From contig NZ_MVQB01000010.1 of assembly GCF_002067035.1 (NCBI RefSeq), positions 1-59,186 on the forward strand: DNA of 59,186 bases. Reading direction: 5' to 3'. The position numbers and the translations under genes were made by a program. Shown piece after piece: positions 32,300 through 41,191 of this stretch (its first letter is position 1; every line of letters starts with the position of its first letter). This DNA is from Methanoregula sp. PtaB.Bin085. Its GTDB lineage: Archaea > Halobacteriota > Methanomicrobia > Methanomicrobiales > Methanospirillaceae. The notes under the pieces are model-generated. The model did no database searches, was not told the origin of the DNA, and saw nothing but the letters and a program-made list of their open reading frames with translations.

Positions 32300-33644
32300 C
32301 GTCGTCGTCATCGGGGCGGGCGTGGCCGGCATCCAGGCTGCCCTCGACATCGCTTCCCACGGAATCCATGTCGACCTCATCGAGCGCGAGCCGACCATCG
32401 GCGGCCACATGGCGATGCTCGACAAGACATTCCCGACAAACGACTGCTCGATGTGCATCCTCTCGCCCAAGATGGTGGATGTTTCCCGCCACCCCAATAT
32501 TACCATCCATACCTGCACGGACGTGGAGAAGGTCGAGGGGGAAGCCGGCCATTTCCGCGTTACGGTGAAGAAACACCCGCGGTATATCGACGAGACGACC
32601 TGCACCGGCTGCGGGGACTGCGTGCTCGTCTGCCCGGTTGAGGTCTACAACCGCTTCGATGCCGGGATCGGCGTCCGCAAGGCGATCTACAAGCCGCACC
32701 CGCAGGCAGTCCCCGACATCGTTGTCAGGGACCAGGAGCACTGCATCGAGTGCGGACTCTGCTACGATGTCTGCGGCCCCGGTTCGGTAAAACGGGAGGA
32801 CACGGAAAAGGAGATTGTCATCGACGCAGCCAGCATCGTCCTTGCTACCGGGTACGAGGTCTTCAACCCGAAGAAGAAACCGCAGCTCGGTCACCTCACC
32901 CTTCCCGATGTCATCACCAGCCTCGAGCTGGAGCGGATGATCAATGCCGGCGGCCCCACCGGGGGAAAGGTCCTGCGGCTGAGCACCGGGGAGAAACCAA
33001 AGAGCATTATCTTCCTCCAGTGTGTCGGATCGCGGGACATGACCGTCGACCGGCCATACTGCTCCTGCGTCTGCTGCATGCAGGCCATCAAGAATGCGAT
33101 CCTGATCAAGGAGAAGTCCCCTGATACAGATGTGACCATCTGCTACATGGACATCCGGTCATTTGGCAAGGGATACGAGGAGTACTACGAGCGGGCGAAG
33201 GCACTCGGCGTCCGGTTCCTGCGGGGGATGCCGTCCGACATCATCCCCGACAAGGGCGGCCAGATCGTGCAGGTCGAGAACACCGAGACCGCCGAGGTGA
33301 CGGTGATGCACCCCGACCTTGTCGTGCTCTCGGTTGGCATGGAACCTGCACCATCCCTCGCGACCCTTGCGGAAAAGTCCGGTATCCCTCTCGAGGAATC
33401 CGGCTTTGTGAAGACCGTGCACGATGCCCTCGACACCACGACAACGCTGCGCCCGGGGATCTATGTTGCCGGGACGGCAGTTGCCCCGAAGGATATCCCG
33501 GACAGCGTTTCATCGGGGGGATCGGCTGCCATGCGGGCATACCGCGATGCAGTCGCCCCGGTGAACACCCCGTATGGAACGATACCCGAAAGACCGGAAC
33601 CGGTACGGGAACACCGGAAGACGGCCAGGTCGCGATCAGAGTGA
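32292..33644 (+). CDS. Short HdrA-like flavoprotein with two [4Fe-4S] sites
   Basis: A 450-residue relative of the CoB-CoM heterodisulfide reductase subunit A. It starts directly at the FAD site (GAGVAG, residues 8-13), followed by the HdrA motif NDCSMCILSPKM (Cys52, Cys55), two 4Fe-4S motifs (Cys104/107/110/114 and Cys151/154/157/161) and a C-terminal FAD segment GIYVAGTAVAPKDI. Methanogen HdrA is about 650 residues, so this protein lacks the N-terminal domain of about 140 residues and the C-terminal ferredoxin. HdrB and HdrC are not nearby. It could route electrons between ferredoxin-like partners; that is inference. Overlaps the next gene by GTGA. Confidence 0.85.
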   Translation: MGNVVVIGAGVAGIQAALDIASHGIHVDLIEREPTIGGHMAMLDKTFPTNDCSMCILSPKMVDVSRHPNITIHTCTDVEKVEGEAGHFRVTVKKHPRYIDETTCTGCGDCVLVCPVEVYNRFDAGIGVRKAIYKPHPQAVPDIVVRDQEHCIECGLCYDVCGPGSVKREDTEKEIVIDAASIVLATGYEVFNPKKKPQLGHLTLPDVITSLELERMINAGGPTGGKVLRLSTGEKPKSIIFLQCVGSRDMTVDRPYCSCVCCMQAIKNAILIKEKSPDTDVTICYMDIRSFGKGYEEYYERAKALGVRFLRGMPSDIIPDKGGQIVQVENTETAEVTVMHPDLVVLSVGMEPAPSLATLAEKSGIPLEESGFVKTVHDALDTTTTLRPGIYVAGTAVAPKDIPDSVSSGGSAAMRAYRDAVAPVNTPYGTIPERPEPVREHRKTARSRSE

Positions 33645-34681
33645 GCCCCGGCCCGACCCTCTGGTGGGACAAAGAGGCCGGAAGCATCTGCTATATCGAC
33701 CAGACCCTGCTCCCCGGCCGGGAACGTATCGTCACCTGCCGGAGTGTCCGGCAGCTTGCCCGTGCGATCCGGAAACTCGGGATCCGGGGGGCGCCGGCGC
33801 TTGGCGTTGCAGGCGCATTCGGCATCGCCCTTTCCGCATCGCTGTGCAGGAAAAAGGATCCGGGACAGTTCCATGCACAGGTCACCCGTGATGCGGAACT
33901 GCTCCGCTCAACCCGCCCGACCGCCGTGAACCTCGGATGGGGGATCGACCGGGTGCTCGGTGCCATGCGGGATACCCGTGACGTACAGGCTGCACGGGCA
34001 GCGGCTCTTGCAGAGGCAGAACTGATCTTTATTGAGGATACCGCCTGCTGCCACGCCATCGGCGATCACGGTGCAGCGCTGCTCCCGGACACCTGCACGG
34101 TACTCACCCACTGCAATGCCGGCGCCCTTGCCTGTTCGTCGTGGGGGACCGCACTCGGCGTTATCCGTTCTGCCGTCCAGGCGGGAAAGCAGGTGAACGT
34201 GATCGCGTGCGAGACCCGGCCGCTCCTGCAGGGGGCACGGCTCACGGCATGGGAGCTCTTGCGGGACGGGATTCCGGTCACGGTCATCACGGACTCCATG
34301 GCTGCCCACATCATGCGGAATGAGAAGATCGATGCCGTTATCGTCGGGGCCGACCGGATCACGCGCGACGCTGTCTTCAACAAGATCGGGACCTACATGC
34401 ACGCGGTCTGTGCCCGCCACCATGGGATCCCGTTCTATGTCGCAGCCCCGCTCTCGACCTTCGATCTGAAAAGGATGGCAGTCGACGTCGTGATCGAGGA
34501 GCGCGGGAGGGAGGAGGTCGCCGTGATCGGGAACCGGATTTTTGTGCCGCCGGCCGCTTCCGTGAAGAACCCGGCGTTCGATGCAACGCCTCTTGAACTC
34601 GTCACCGCCATTGTCACGGAAAAGGGGGTTGTCCGCCCGCCCTTCACACCGGAAGACCTTTCACGGGGAAGGACTAAATAA
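33641..34681 (+). CDS. mtnA: S-methyl-5-thioribose-1-phosphate isomerase
   Basis: A 346-residue member of the eIF2B-related isomerase family. It fits MtnA: RSVRQLARAIRKLGIRGAPALGVAGAFG at the N-terminus, the catalytic Cys in LTHCNAGALACS, ETRPLLQGARLTAWEL, and the catalytic Asp in VIVGADRIT. In methanogens this activity feeds salvage of methylthioadenosine or 5'-deoxyadenosine. GTG start at 33641 overlaps the HdrA-like stop. Confidence 0.9.
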   Translation: MSPGPTLWWDKEAGSICYIDQTLLPGRERIVTCRSVRQLARAIRKLGIRGAPALGVAGAFGIALSASLCRKKDPGQFHAQVTRDAELLRSTRPTAVNLGWGIDRVLGAMRDTRDVQAARAAALAEAELIFIEDTACCHAIGDHGAALLPDTCTVLTHCNAGALACSSWGTALGVIRSAVQAGKQVNVIACETRPLLQGARLTAWELLRDGIPVTVITDSMAAHIMRNEKIDAVIVGADRITRDAVFNKIGTYMHAVCARHHGIPFYVAAPLSTFDLKRMAVDVVIEERGREEVAVIGNRIFVPPAASVKNPAFDATPLELVTAIVTEKGVVRPPFTPEDLSRGRTK

Positions 34682-34707
34682 TCCGGCACCCCACACGCGA
34701 GAGTAGA

Positions 34708-35409
34708 ATGGCACTGGATTTTCTCACCCTGAACCACCTCATTTTCATTGTCGGCGAGATCACCATCGTCGTGATACTGGGCTCGCTCATCACCGCGTTC
34801 ATCCTGGTTGTCATCTCGCTCTACTCGATCAAGATGAAAAAGCTGTACTTCCCGCAGCTCATCAAGTCCGGCCTGGTCTTCCTCGAAGGTATCATGAAGG
34901 CGATGTTCCGCTTCTTCGGTCTCGAAGACCGGGACCTCTATACGTTCTTAATCAAGCTGATGAATTCCATGAATGCAGCGGAATTTGCCAGGATCCCCGT
35001 CACGGACCGCGCGATATTCATGCCGCAGTGCCTGCGCTCCTCCAAGTGCCCGGCACACCTGACCCCCGAGGGGCTCAAGTGCAGGAACTGCGGGCAGTGC
35101 GAGGTCGGCGGGGCCCATCTCCTTCTCGAGAAAATGGGCTACCGTGTATTCATTGTTCCCGGGTCCTCATTCATCAAACGGATGGTGAAGAAATACCGGC
35201 CGAAAGCGATTGTCGGGGTCGGGTGCCTGTCAGAAGTCAAGGAGGGCATCGACATGGCAGACAAGATGGGTCTTGTCGTGATGGGTGTCGTGACATTAAA
35301 AGAAGGGTGCGTGGAGACAATCAACAACTGGCCGGAACTCTACGAGATCGCCATACTGGGTATCGACCCTGCCTCAGTCCCCGAGGACCTTCATACTCTT
35401 GCCGACTAG
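34708..35409 (+). CDS. DUF116 family membrane-associated protein
   Basis: A 233-residue protein with one or two N-terminal membrane helices (about residues 8-40, IFIVGEITIVVILGSLITAF) and a cytoplasmic domain with clustered cysteines: CLRSSKC, then CRNCGQC, and later GVGCLSEV and EGCVETI. This matches DUF116, widespread in methanogens and syntrophs and probably binding an Fe-S cluster; its reaction is unknown. It lies 26 bases after mtnA in the HdrA-like operon. Its 3' end overlaps the convergent bactofilin-like gene by about 36 bases. Confidence 0.8.
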   Translation: MALDFLTLNHLIFIVGEITIVVILGSLITAFILVVISLYSIKMKKLYFPQLIKSGLVFLEGIMKAMFRFFGLEDRDLYTFLIKLMNSMNAAEFARIPVTDRAIFMPQCLRSSKCPAHLTPEGLKCRNCGQCEVGGAHLLLEKMGYRVFIVPGSSFIKRMVKKYRPKAIVGVGCLSEVKEGIDMADKMGLVVMGVVTLKEGCVETINNWPELYEIAILGIDPASVPEDLHTLAD

Positions 35410-35787
35410 GTTCCCGCTTTTTATCTTGCCGTGGACGATGATGGCGTCCCCGCTCCTGACGTCGCCAACCGTGACGCCGGTGCGCAGGATAACTTTTCCC
35501 CCGGCATCGATTGTGTGGACAACGGAATGGTCGAGGACCGTGACATCGCCTCTGGCTGTGATCGGGCCTTTGATCCGGCACTGGCTGCCGATGACCGCGT
35601 CCCGGCAGGTGACATCGAGGGCAACGCTGGACCGGGGGCCGAGCTCGAGGGTTCCCGCCACGTTCAGCCGGCCCCAGAAGTGCGTACGGGCAGGGACGAT
35701 GAAATCGCCGTCGATCTTTACGTTCCCTTCGAAATAGGACCCTTTCTGTGCGTAAAAGGCAGTGCCCTTCTGTATGACAGTCGGCAT
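35374..35787 (-). CDS. Bactofilin-like polymer-forming protein
   Basis: A 137-residue protein of short beta repeats (YFEGNVKIDGDFIVPARTHF, WGRLNVAGTLELGPRSSVAL, DVTCRDAVIGSQCRIKGPIT), consistent with a right-handed beta-helix like bactofilins, which polymerise into filaments near the membrane. The ATG at 35787 is preceded by GAGGAAGAT; a longer frame upstream is less likely coding. Function in methanogens is unknown. The gene tail overlaps the convergent DUF116 gene. Confidence 0.68.
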   Translation of the reverse strand: MPTVIQKGTAFYAQKGSYFEGNVKIDGDFIVPARTHFWGRLNVAGTLELGPRSSVALDVTCRDAVIGSQCRIKGPITARGDVTVLDHSVVHTIDAGGKVILRTGVTVGDVRSGDAIIVHGKIKSGNLVGKSMKVLGD

Positions 35788-35875
35788 ATCTTCCTCAGTC
35801 AGATGTGGCACGGTTCGGGGATAAACTTGTTGCTCGCCGTTAAGGGACCGTACGTCCGGGGATATACACCGGGGA

Positions 35876-36715
35876 TTACAGAATGATGGCCGAGAGGGTG
35901 AAGACAACGAGTGAAGCGAACATGCCTGCCTTGAGCAGGTCTGATGCCCCCGATCCTTTCACCTGAACGGGATCGGTACACCGGATTACCCTGAGCGCAG
36001 CTGCAAGAAGGATGATATCGACAATGGCGATACCGCCGATATACCACAGGCCCCACCGCAGGTACGGTACCAGGCTTGCTGCTATCCCGAGAAGTGCACT
36101 GAAAAAGGCAAGGCGGAGCGTGAACGGAATCCCCTGCAGGATCGGGAGGGTTGCTGCACCGCTCGCCCGGTCCCCCTCGACATCCTCAGCATCCTTGACA
36201 AGTTCACGGGCCAGCATGGCAAAGAAGGTCATGGCCGCAAAGGGTATGACCTGCGATATACCGGGCACGCCGTCCAGTGCACCGCCGAACAGGAACATGC
36301 TTGCCGCAAGGTATGATACGGCGATATTGCCGACAAGGGGCGTGCGTTTCAGCCGGGCTGCATAGACGATAAGGAGCAGTGCGTTGAAAACAGCGATCGC
36401 GATGCAGAGGGCATTGGTCTTCAGGCAGACAAGCATACCGGCAAGGAAGAGCGTGAGAGCGAATGCCCGGGATGCGGGAAGGGTGACCTTTCCCGAGGGA
36501 ATGGGACGGTCCGGCCGGTTCACCCGGTCGATCTCCACGTCGAAATAGTCGTTGATAACATTCCCTGCAGCCGTGATCAGGGCAACAGCCGTAAAGAGGA
36601 GCAGGGTCTCCGGAATGATCGTGCCGGTGGCGATGAGGTACGCAACGATGGCCGCAAGGCCGGCGGCAAGGGAGTTGACCGGGCGGGTGATAGAGACATA
36701 GCCGGAAAGGCTCAT
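35876..36715 (-). CDS. Digeranylgeranylglyceryl phosphate synthase (UbiA family)
   Basis: A 279-residue membrane prenyltransferase with about eight helices. Two Asp-rich Mg-pyrophosphate motifs are visible: NVINDYFDVEIDRVNRPDRP with IPSGK, and DAEDVEGDRASGAATLP. In archaea this places the second geranylgeranyl chain on the glycerol phosphate, making the diether lipid backbone. Other UbiA-family roles cannot be excluded, but the PIPSGK/ANLPI-type motifs and length favour it. Monocistronic; the tRNA-Arg gene lies 55 bases before its start on the same strand. Confidence 0.85.
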   Translation of the reverse strand: MSLSGYVSITRPVNSLAAGLAAIVAYLIATGTIIPETLLLFTAVALITAAGNVINDYFDVEIDRVNRPDRPIPSGKVTLPASRAFALTLFLAGMLVCLKTNALCIAIAVFNALLLIVYAARLKRTPLVGNIAVSYLAASMFLFGGALDGVPGISQVIPFAAMTFFAMLARELVKDAEDVEGDRASGAATLPILQGIPFTLRLAFFSALLGIAASLVPYLRWGLWYIGGIAIVDIILLAAALRVIRCTDPVQVKGSGASDLLKAGMFASLVVFTLSAIIL

Positions 36716-36770
36716 TGATTAACTCTCGCACTGCCGGATAATTAACCTGCAGGAAAAGGTCGGGAACGAA

Positions 36771-36845
36771 CGGGCGAGGGGGGATTTGAACCCCCGGCAT
36801 TCAGCTTAGGAGGCTGACGCTATGTCCGGGCTAAGCCACTCGCCC
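36771..36845 (-). tRNA. tRNA-Arg (CCT)
   Basis: Minus-strand cloverleaf: acceptor GGGCGAG pairs with CTCGCCC (discriminator G at 36771), anticodon stem TCAGC/GCTGA with loop CTCCTAA (anticodon CCT), T-arm GGGGG-TTCAAAT-CCCCC. No intron. It diverges from trm1. Confidence 0.94.
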
Positions 36846-36867
36846 TGCTCATATCCATTGCGGGGGA

Positions 36868-36878
36868 ATATGTATATG
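36868..36878 (+). promoter_or_regulatory. TATA box of trm1
   Basis: ATATGTATATG is centred about 33 bases before the ATG at 36906, predicting a transcript start within about six bases of the start codon. This supports 36906 as the real start rather than the longer frame, which begins inside the tRNA-Arg gene. Confidence 0.5.
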
Positions 36879-36905
36879 TTTTTTGGGCTGCAACAGATGT
36901 GCGCA

Positions 36906-38024
36906 ATGGACCTGACAGAGGTGAGGGAGGGGACAACAACGGTGCTCGTGCCGGTGCAGGACGCCACAGCCCGGTTCCCGCCGGGCACCGGGCCGATTTT
37001 CTTTAACCGGAAGATGGAGATGAACCGGGATATCACCATCCTGCTCCTCTCTCTCCTCGAACCCTCCGATTACCTTGACGCCATGGGGGCGACCGGCATC
37101 CGGGGGCTGCGGGTTGCCGGCGAATGCAGTATCCCGGTGACCATCTGCGACCGTGAGCCGGCCTCCGTCTGGCTGATAACACGGAACCGGGAGCACACCG
37201 GCCTTCCCGTGACCGTCGTGGAACGGGATGTCAATGCCCTGCTCTCGGAGCAGTCGTTCGATGCGGTTGATCTCGATCCGTTCGGGACCCCCGCGATGTT
37301 CACCGATGCTGCGATCCGGGGGTGCCGGCGGTTCCTCTCCGTGACTGCGACCGATACCGCACCCCTCTGCGGCGCCCACCTGAAAGCTGGCATCCGCCGG
37401 TACGGTGCGGTGCCGATGAATACCGAGTACCACTGCGAGGTCGGCCTCCGGATCCTGCTCGGGTTTGTCGCCCGGCAGACGGTAAAGTACGACCGTGGCG
37501 TAACGCCGCTCTTCTGCTATGCCCGGGAGCATTATACCCGGCTCCACCTCCGGCTGCTCCGGGGAGCACAGGCCGCGGACGAGACCCTGAAGCGCCTGGG
37601 ATACATCTACCAGTGCAGGAGATGCCCGTACCGCGAGGAGCTGCCGGGCCTGCTCGCGCACGACCGCACCTGCCCGCACTGCACCGAGCCGCTGCAGCCG
37701 GTCGGGCCGCTCTGGCTCGGGAGTACCCGGGACGGCGATATCGTCTGCCGCATGCTGGCAGCAGCAGCGGAACGGGAGCTCGGGACAAAGAAAGACATCA
37801 TCCCCCTGCTGGACACCTGCAGGCAGGAACTGCCGGTGTCAACGTTCTACGATTACCACCATATCGCGAAGGCGCTGCGCTGCTCGCCGCCTCATATCGG
37901 GACGGTTCTTGACCGGATCCGTGCTGCCGGCTACCCTGCAACACGGACCCATTTTTCCGGCTACGGCATTAAGACGGAAGCCCCGCTCAGCGTCATCCTG
38001 GATGCGGTTGGACGATCGTCATAA
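36906..38024 (+). CDS. trm1: tRNA (guanine26-N2)-dimethyltransferase
   Basis: A 372-residue Trm1. Starts MDLTEVREGTTTVLVP; SAM site LDAMGATGIRGLRVAGE; catalytic DLDPFGTP; and a C-terminal zinc knuckle with CRRC and CPHC. It makes m2,2G26 in tRNA and lies beside a tRNA gene. The longer open frame upstream covers the tRNA and promoter and is rejected. Convergent with the histidine kinase. Confidence 0.92.
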   Translation: MDLTEVREGTTTVLVPVQDATARFPPGTGPIFFNRKMEMNRDITILLLSLLEPSDYLDAMGATGIRGLRVAGECSIPVTICDREPASVWLITRNREHTGLPVTVVERDVNALLSEQSFDAVDLDPFGTPAMFTDAAIRGCRRFLSVTATDTAPLCGAHLKAGIRRYGAVPMNTEYHCEVGLRILLGFVARQTVKYDRGVTPLFCYAREHYTRLHLRLLRGAQAADETLKRLGYIYQCRRCPYREELPGLLAHDRTCPHCTEPLQPVGPLWLGSTRDGDIVCRMLAAAAERELGTKKDIIPLLDTCRQELPVSTFYDYHHIAKALRCSPPHIGTVLDRIRAAGYPATRTHFSGYGIKTEAPLSVILDAVGRSS

Positions 38025-38093
38025 TCCCGTTTTGAAGGGGCATACGGACCGATCTCTCCCGTGATCGCGGGAAAGGGAAGTCTGCGCGGGGGG

Positions 38094-39233
38094 TTATGGA
38101 CCTGCCGGCCTGAACGATCGTTCCGGCACGGTGATCTCGAACCGGGCGCCTTTGCCCTGTGCCCCCGTCTCGGCAATCGAGATACCGGTAACCGCGAGGA
38201 TTTCGCGGGCAAGGAAGGTGCCATAACCGGTATCTTTCCCCTTGCCATGTTCGAAGAGGAGTGCACGGGTCCTTGGAGCGATGCCGATCCCGTTATCTTC
38301 ATACACGATGACGAGCCGGCCACCCTCCTCACGGCAGCTGATTCGGATCTCCGAGACATTCTCACCATGGCGGATGGAGTTCTCGATGAGATTGGAAAAT
38401 ACCCTGACCAGCGTGGGATCTGCAAAGATCGCGACATGATTGCAGGTCCCGTCCGTAGAAATCCTGACATTTCCCGGTTCGGTCATGGTTTTTGCAACCC
38501 GGATCGTATCGGCGAGGACCTGCCATGCGGGAGGCTCTGCCCCGATCTCCTGATAGTCCCGGGTGAATTTCAGGATGCGCTGGATCCTGGCGGATGCCCG
38601 CTGCAGGATCCCGATGATGTCGCTGCTCTTCATCGAAGGGGTTCCAGCCTCCAGCAGGGCGAGGTACCCGTTCAGGATGGTCAGCTGGTTGTTGATATCA
38701 TGCCGGGAAACGCTGCTCATTTTGCTGAACTTCTGGTACCGGTCCTTCATGTCCCGGAGCAGGCGCCGGTGCCGGGTTATGTCGCGGAGGATCGCTATCC
38801 CTGTCAGGGAATTCTCCCCGGGTATCCAGACCGTACAGGATTCAAGGACACGGACTCCTGAATCCGGGCCGCGGATCTCGTGTTCTGTCCTGCGGGGAGC
38901 CGCAGTCCCGCTGGCTGCCGGTACGGGGAGAACCTGCTGTCTGATGACATCGAGGGAACCGGGGACCTTCTTATCCTCAGGGAGCAGCTGGAACAGCACG
39001 TCAGGCAGTGGCTTCCCGAGAACGGCAGGACCGGCAAGCCCGGTGAACCGTTCCATTGCAGGATTCCATCCAGCAACGGTTCCTGACCCGTCGGTCAGGA
39101 TGATACCGTCCCCGCATTGCAGGAACAGTCCGGGGAATGCATCCCTGAAGGTTACGGGAAGCGGTATATTCCCGGCATCTGCCTCGCCAGCGCTCCTGCC
39201 CGGTATCCCGCTCTTGGTTCTTTCGTCTGACAA
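38094..39233 (-). CDS. PAS-domain sensor histidine kinase
   Basis: A cytoplasmic kinase of about 379 residues. A PAS domain (about 35-145 from the TTG start; GDGIILTDGSGTVAGWNPAM, ENSLTGIAILRDIT) senses a signal. Then a phosphoacceptor segment with SVSRHDINNQLTIL (His) and an ATP-binding domain with NLIENSIRHGE, EDNGIGI, and GYGTFLAREI. No membrane helix and no receiver domain nearby, so the partner is unknown. TTG at 39233 follows GGAGG by ten bases and is my choice; an ATG at 39356 would add residues unlike the family and covering the promoter. Confidence 0.82.
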   Translation of the reverse strand: MSDERTKSGIPGRSAGEADAGNIPLPVTFRDAFPGLFLQCGDGIILTDGSGTVAGWNPAMERFTGLAGPAVLGKPLPDVLFQLLPEDKKVPGSLDVIRQQVLPVPAASGTAAPRRTEHEIRGPDSGVRVLESCTVWIPGENSLTGIAILRDITRHRRLLRDMKDRYQKFSKMSSVSRHDINNQLTILNGYLALLEAGTPSMKSSDIIGILQRASARIQRILKFTRDYQEIGAEPPAWQVLADTIRVAKTMTEPGNVRISTDGTCNHVAIFADPTLVRVFSNLIENSIRHGENVSEIRISCREEGGRLVIVYEDNGIGIAPRTRALLFEHGKGKDTGYGTFLAREILAVTGISIAETGAQGKGARFEITVPERSFRPAGP

Positions 39234-39309
39234 ACTCCCGTCGCCTCCAGGGTACCGTACCGGAACAGACCGTTTAACCCGTAAGGAAAGGTTTTCCCTG
39301 TTTTTAAAA

Positions 39310-39331
39310 TTGCCGTACGGCAAAATATACC
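39310..39331 (-). promoter_or_regulatory. 14-bp perfect palindrome next to a TATA box before the kinase gene
   Basis: TTGCCGTACGGCAA (39310-39323) is a perfect palindrome. On the minus strand it directly follows a TATA-like GGTATATTTT (about 39321-39331). Transcription from it would begin near 39298, leaving a 65-base leader with GGAGG before TTG at 39233. The palindrome is a probable operator; which regulator binds is unknown. Confidence 0.5.
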
Positions 39332-39365
39332 TTTTCCTGTGGTTGAATGCCCGCAAACGGCAGGA

Positions 39366-40478
39366 TTATCGTTCTACGATAATCGTGAGCAGGTCCCCGT
39401 CAGTCATTGTATGGGTGAGGCCGACCCGCTGGCCCGGGTGCTTGACCGATTTGCCCCAGATCCGGGCATACCGGAATTTCTCGGCAAAATCCCGGTGGAG
39501 CTTGTTGCAGATATCCTCGACCGTGCTCCCCCTGCGGATGATGAGGGGTTCCTCGAGGTCCGCCTCACCTCCGTGGGGTTTGAGATAGACACGGATGAAC
39601 CCGAGGCAGTCGTAGAGGGCGTCCTTGAGCTCCTCGAGATGGAACCCTGCTGCCGCGGAGATCATGATCGGCGGGTTCCCGAACCTGCCACCGATATCGT
39701 GCTCGATCTCGAGGTACCGCTCCTTGTCCACGAGGTCGACCTTGTTGACCGCGATGAAAGCCGGGATATACATGCGGTTGCCCTGCACGGCGTCGATGAG
39801 ATCGTCCTGCGTTGCGTTCCCGCGGATCAGGATATCGGCGTTCATCATCTTGCTCTCGGCAAGGATCGACCGCACCTCCTCGATATCGAGGTCGAGTGTG
39901 CCGACGGCATTGAGGCGGATGCCGCCATGCGAGGACTTCTTGATGGTGATGTCGGGTTTCGGTACGTTGATCCGGATGCCGGCATCGTAGAGTTCACGGA
40001 GGAGGACATCGAAGTGCTGCTCGTTGAAGACATCCACAAGGATGATGATGATATCGGCATTCCGCACGACGGCAATGACTTCCTTGCCCCGGCCTTTCCC
40101 CATCGCAGCGCCGGCGATGAGCCCGGGAATATCGAGGAGCTGGATCTTTGCGCCCTTGTGTTCAAGGGCCCCGGGAACAACGGTGAGCGTGGTAAAAGCG
40201 TATGCTCCGACTGCACTGTCCGTGCCGGTCAGCTTGTTGAGAAGGGTGCTCTTACCGGTGGACGGGAACCCGACGAGAACGGCCGTTGCGTCACCGGATT
40301 TCCTGACCTGGTAGCCTTCCCCGCCGCCACCGGCCTTCATTGCCCGGTTGACTGCCTCGTCCTTGAGCCGGGCAATCTTCGCCTTGACGCGGCCGATGTG
40401 CTTGGACGTAGCCTTGTTGTAGGGAGTCCTGACTAACTCGTCTTCAAGCTCCTTGATCTGCTCCTCAAGACTACTCAT
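39366..40478 (-). CDS. DRG-family GTPase
   Basis: A 370-residue translational GTPase of the DRG/Rbg branch of Obg-like proteins. N-terminal coiled coil (SSLEEQIKELEDELVRTPYN), G1 GFPSTGKSTLLN, G2 region YAFTTLTVVPG, G3 DIPGLIAGA, G4 NKVD, and a C-terminal TGS domain (PLIIRRGSTVEDICNKLHRD). It binds ribosomes in eukaryotes; the archaeal role is inferred to be similar. Normal length. Its partner Dfrp/Tma46 is not present in archaea. Confidence 0.93.
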   Translation of the reverse strand: MSSLEEQIKELEDELVRTPYNKATSKHIGRVKAKIARLKDEAVNRAMKAGGGGEGYQVRKSGDATAVLVGFPSTGKSTLLNKLTGTDSAVGAYAFTTLTVVPGALEHKGAKIQLLDIPGLIAGAAMGKGRGKEVIAVVRNADIIIILVDVFNEQHFDVLLRELYDAGIRINVPKPDITIKKSSHGGIRLNAVGTLDLDIEEVRSILAESKMMNADILIRGNATQDDLIDAVQGNRMYIPAFIAVNKVDLVDKERYLEIEHDIGGRFGNPPIMISAAAGFHLEELKDALYDCLGFIRVYLKPHGGEADLEEPLIIRRGSTVEDICNKLHRDFAEKFRYARIWGKSVKHPGQRVGLTHTMTDGDLLTIIVER

Positions 40479-40966
40479 TTCCTATAGTATTCGCCGCACG
40501 TACGGGATATAGTTGTTCCCCCGTGCAGGAGAGGGAAACGATCGTTCCGGATGCCCCGGCCGCTGCACAGACCCGGGCCCCGGTTTTTATCCCCACTGAC
40601 CCCCCTTCCGCGCAAGCCTGCATCCGGTGACATATTTCACTCGTGAATTGAGGGGATACCGGCAGGGTTCAGGCAGGATCAGATGGGGGGTCATTGGGGA
40701 TAATTGAGCGGAACGGGACCCGGACAGGAGAAGGCGGGGAGAATTTTCCGGTGTAAATCCTGTTTGAACCTCCCGGATGCAGAGACGTGATTATCCCCTC
40801 CGACCCCCTCACCATTCCGGGCCGGTATTTCCGGATATCCACAACCGGCACACGGCAGGGGCATTACCGGTCGCCTTCCTCAGGCAATGCCGGAGTAACG
40901 GCAGACTCCTGATCAGGGAGTATCAACATGTTTAAGTAACCCGATGTCGTAAATAAGAGGGCAACT
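40479..40966. other. Long gap before tRNA-Glu
   Basis: No convincing gene in about 490 bases. A 60-codon minus-strand frame (40669-40851) lacks family motifs and a ribosome binding site. A palindrome AACGATCGTT lies near 40536. The last 40 bases contain TTTAAGTAA, a plausible TATA box (about 40931-40938) for the tRNA-Glu gene. Confidence 0.4.
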
Positions 40967-41041
40967 GCTGCTATAGTGTAGTCCGGCCAATCATGCGAGC
41001 CTCTCACGCTCGCGACTGGGGTTCGAATCCCCATAGCAGCA
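40967..41041 (+). tRNA. tRNA-Glu (CTC)
   Basis: Plus-strand cloverleaf: acceptor GCTGCTA pairs with TAGCAGC, anticodon stem CGAGC/GCTCG with loop CTCTCAC (anticodon CTC), T-arm TGGGG-TTCGAAT-CCCCA, discriminator A. No intron. Confidence 0.95.
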
Positions 41042-41191
41042 TCCTGATCGGCTGTCCGATCGCTGTTTTCGTTCTTTTGTCAGGCCAGCGGAGTCGGAAG
41101 CAGTGTCTTGAATCCTGAACCGGGACAATCGCCGGGGAAGGATCGTCAGACCATCAAATCCGGAAAAAAAAGGGGCCGTTCTCCCGGCTCT

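Noticed and set aside
38112-40545. Shared AACGATCGTT palindrome at about 38112 and 40536 as a regulatory site
   Set aside because: One copy lies inside the coding 3' end of the kinase and the motif is short enough to recur by chance.
40669-40851. 60-codon minus-strand frame in the gap before tRNA-Glu
   Set aside because: No ribosome binding site, no similarity that I recognise and unusual Pro/Ser content.
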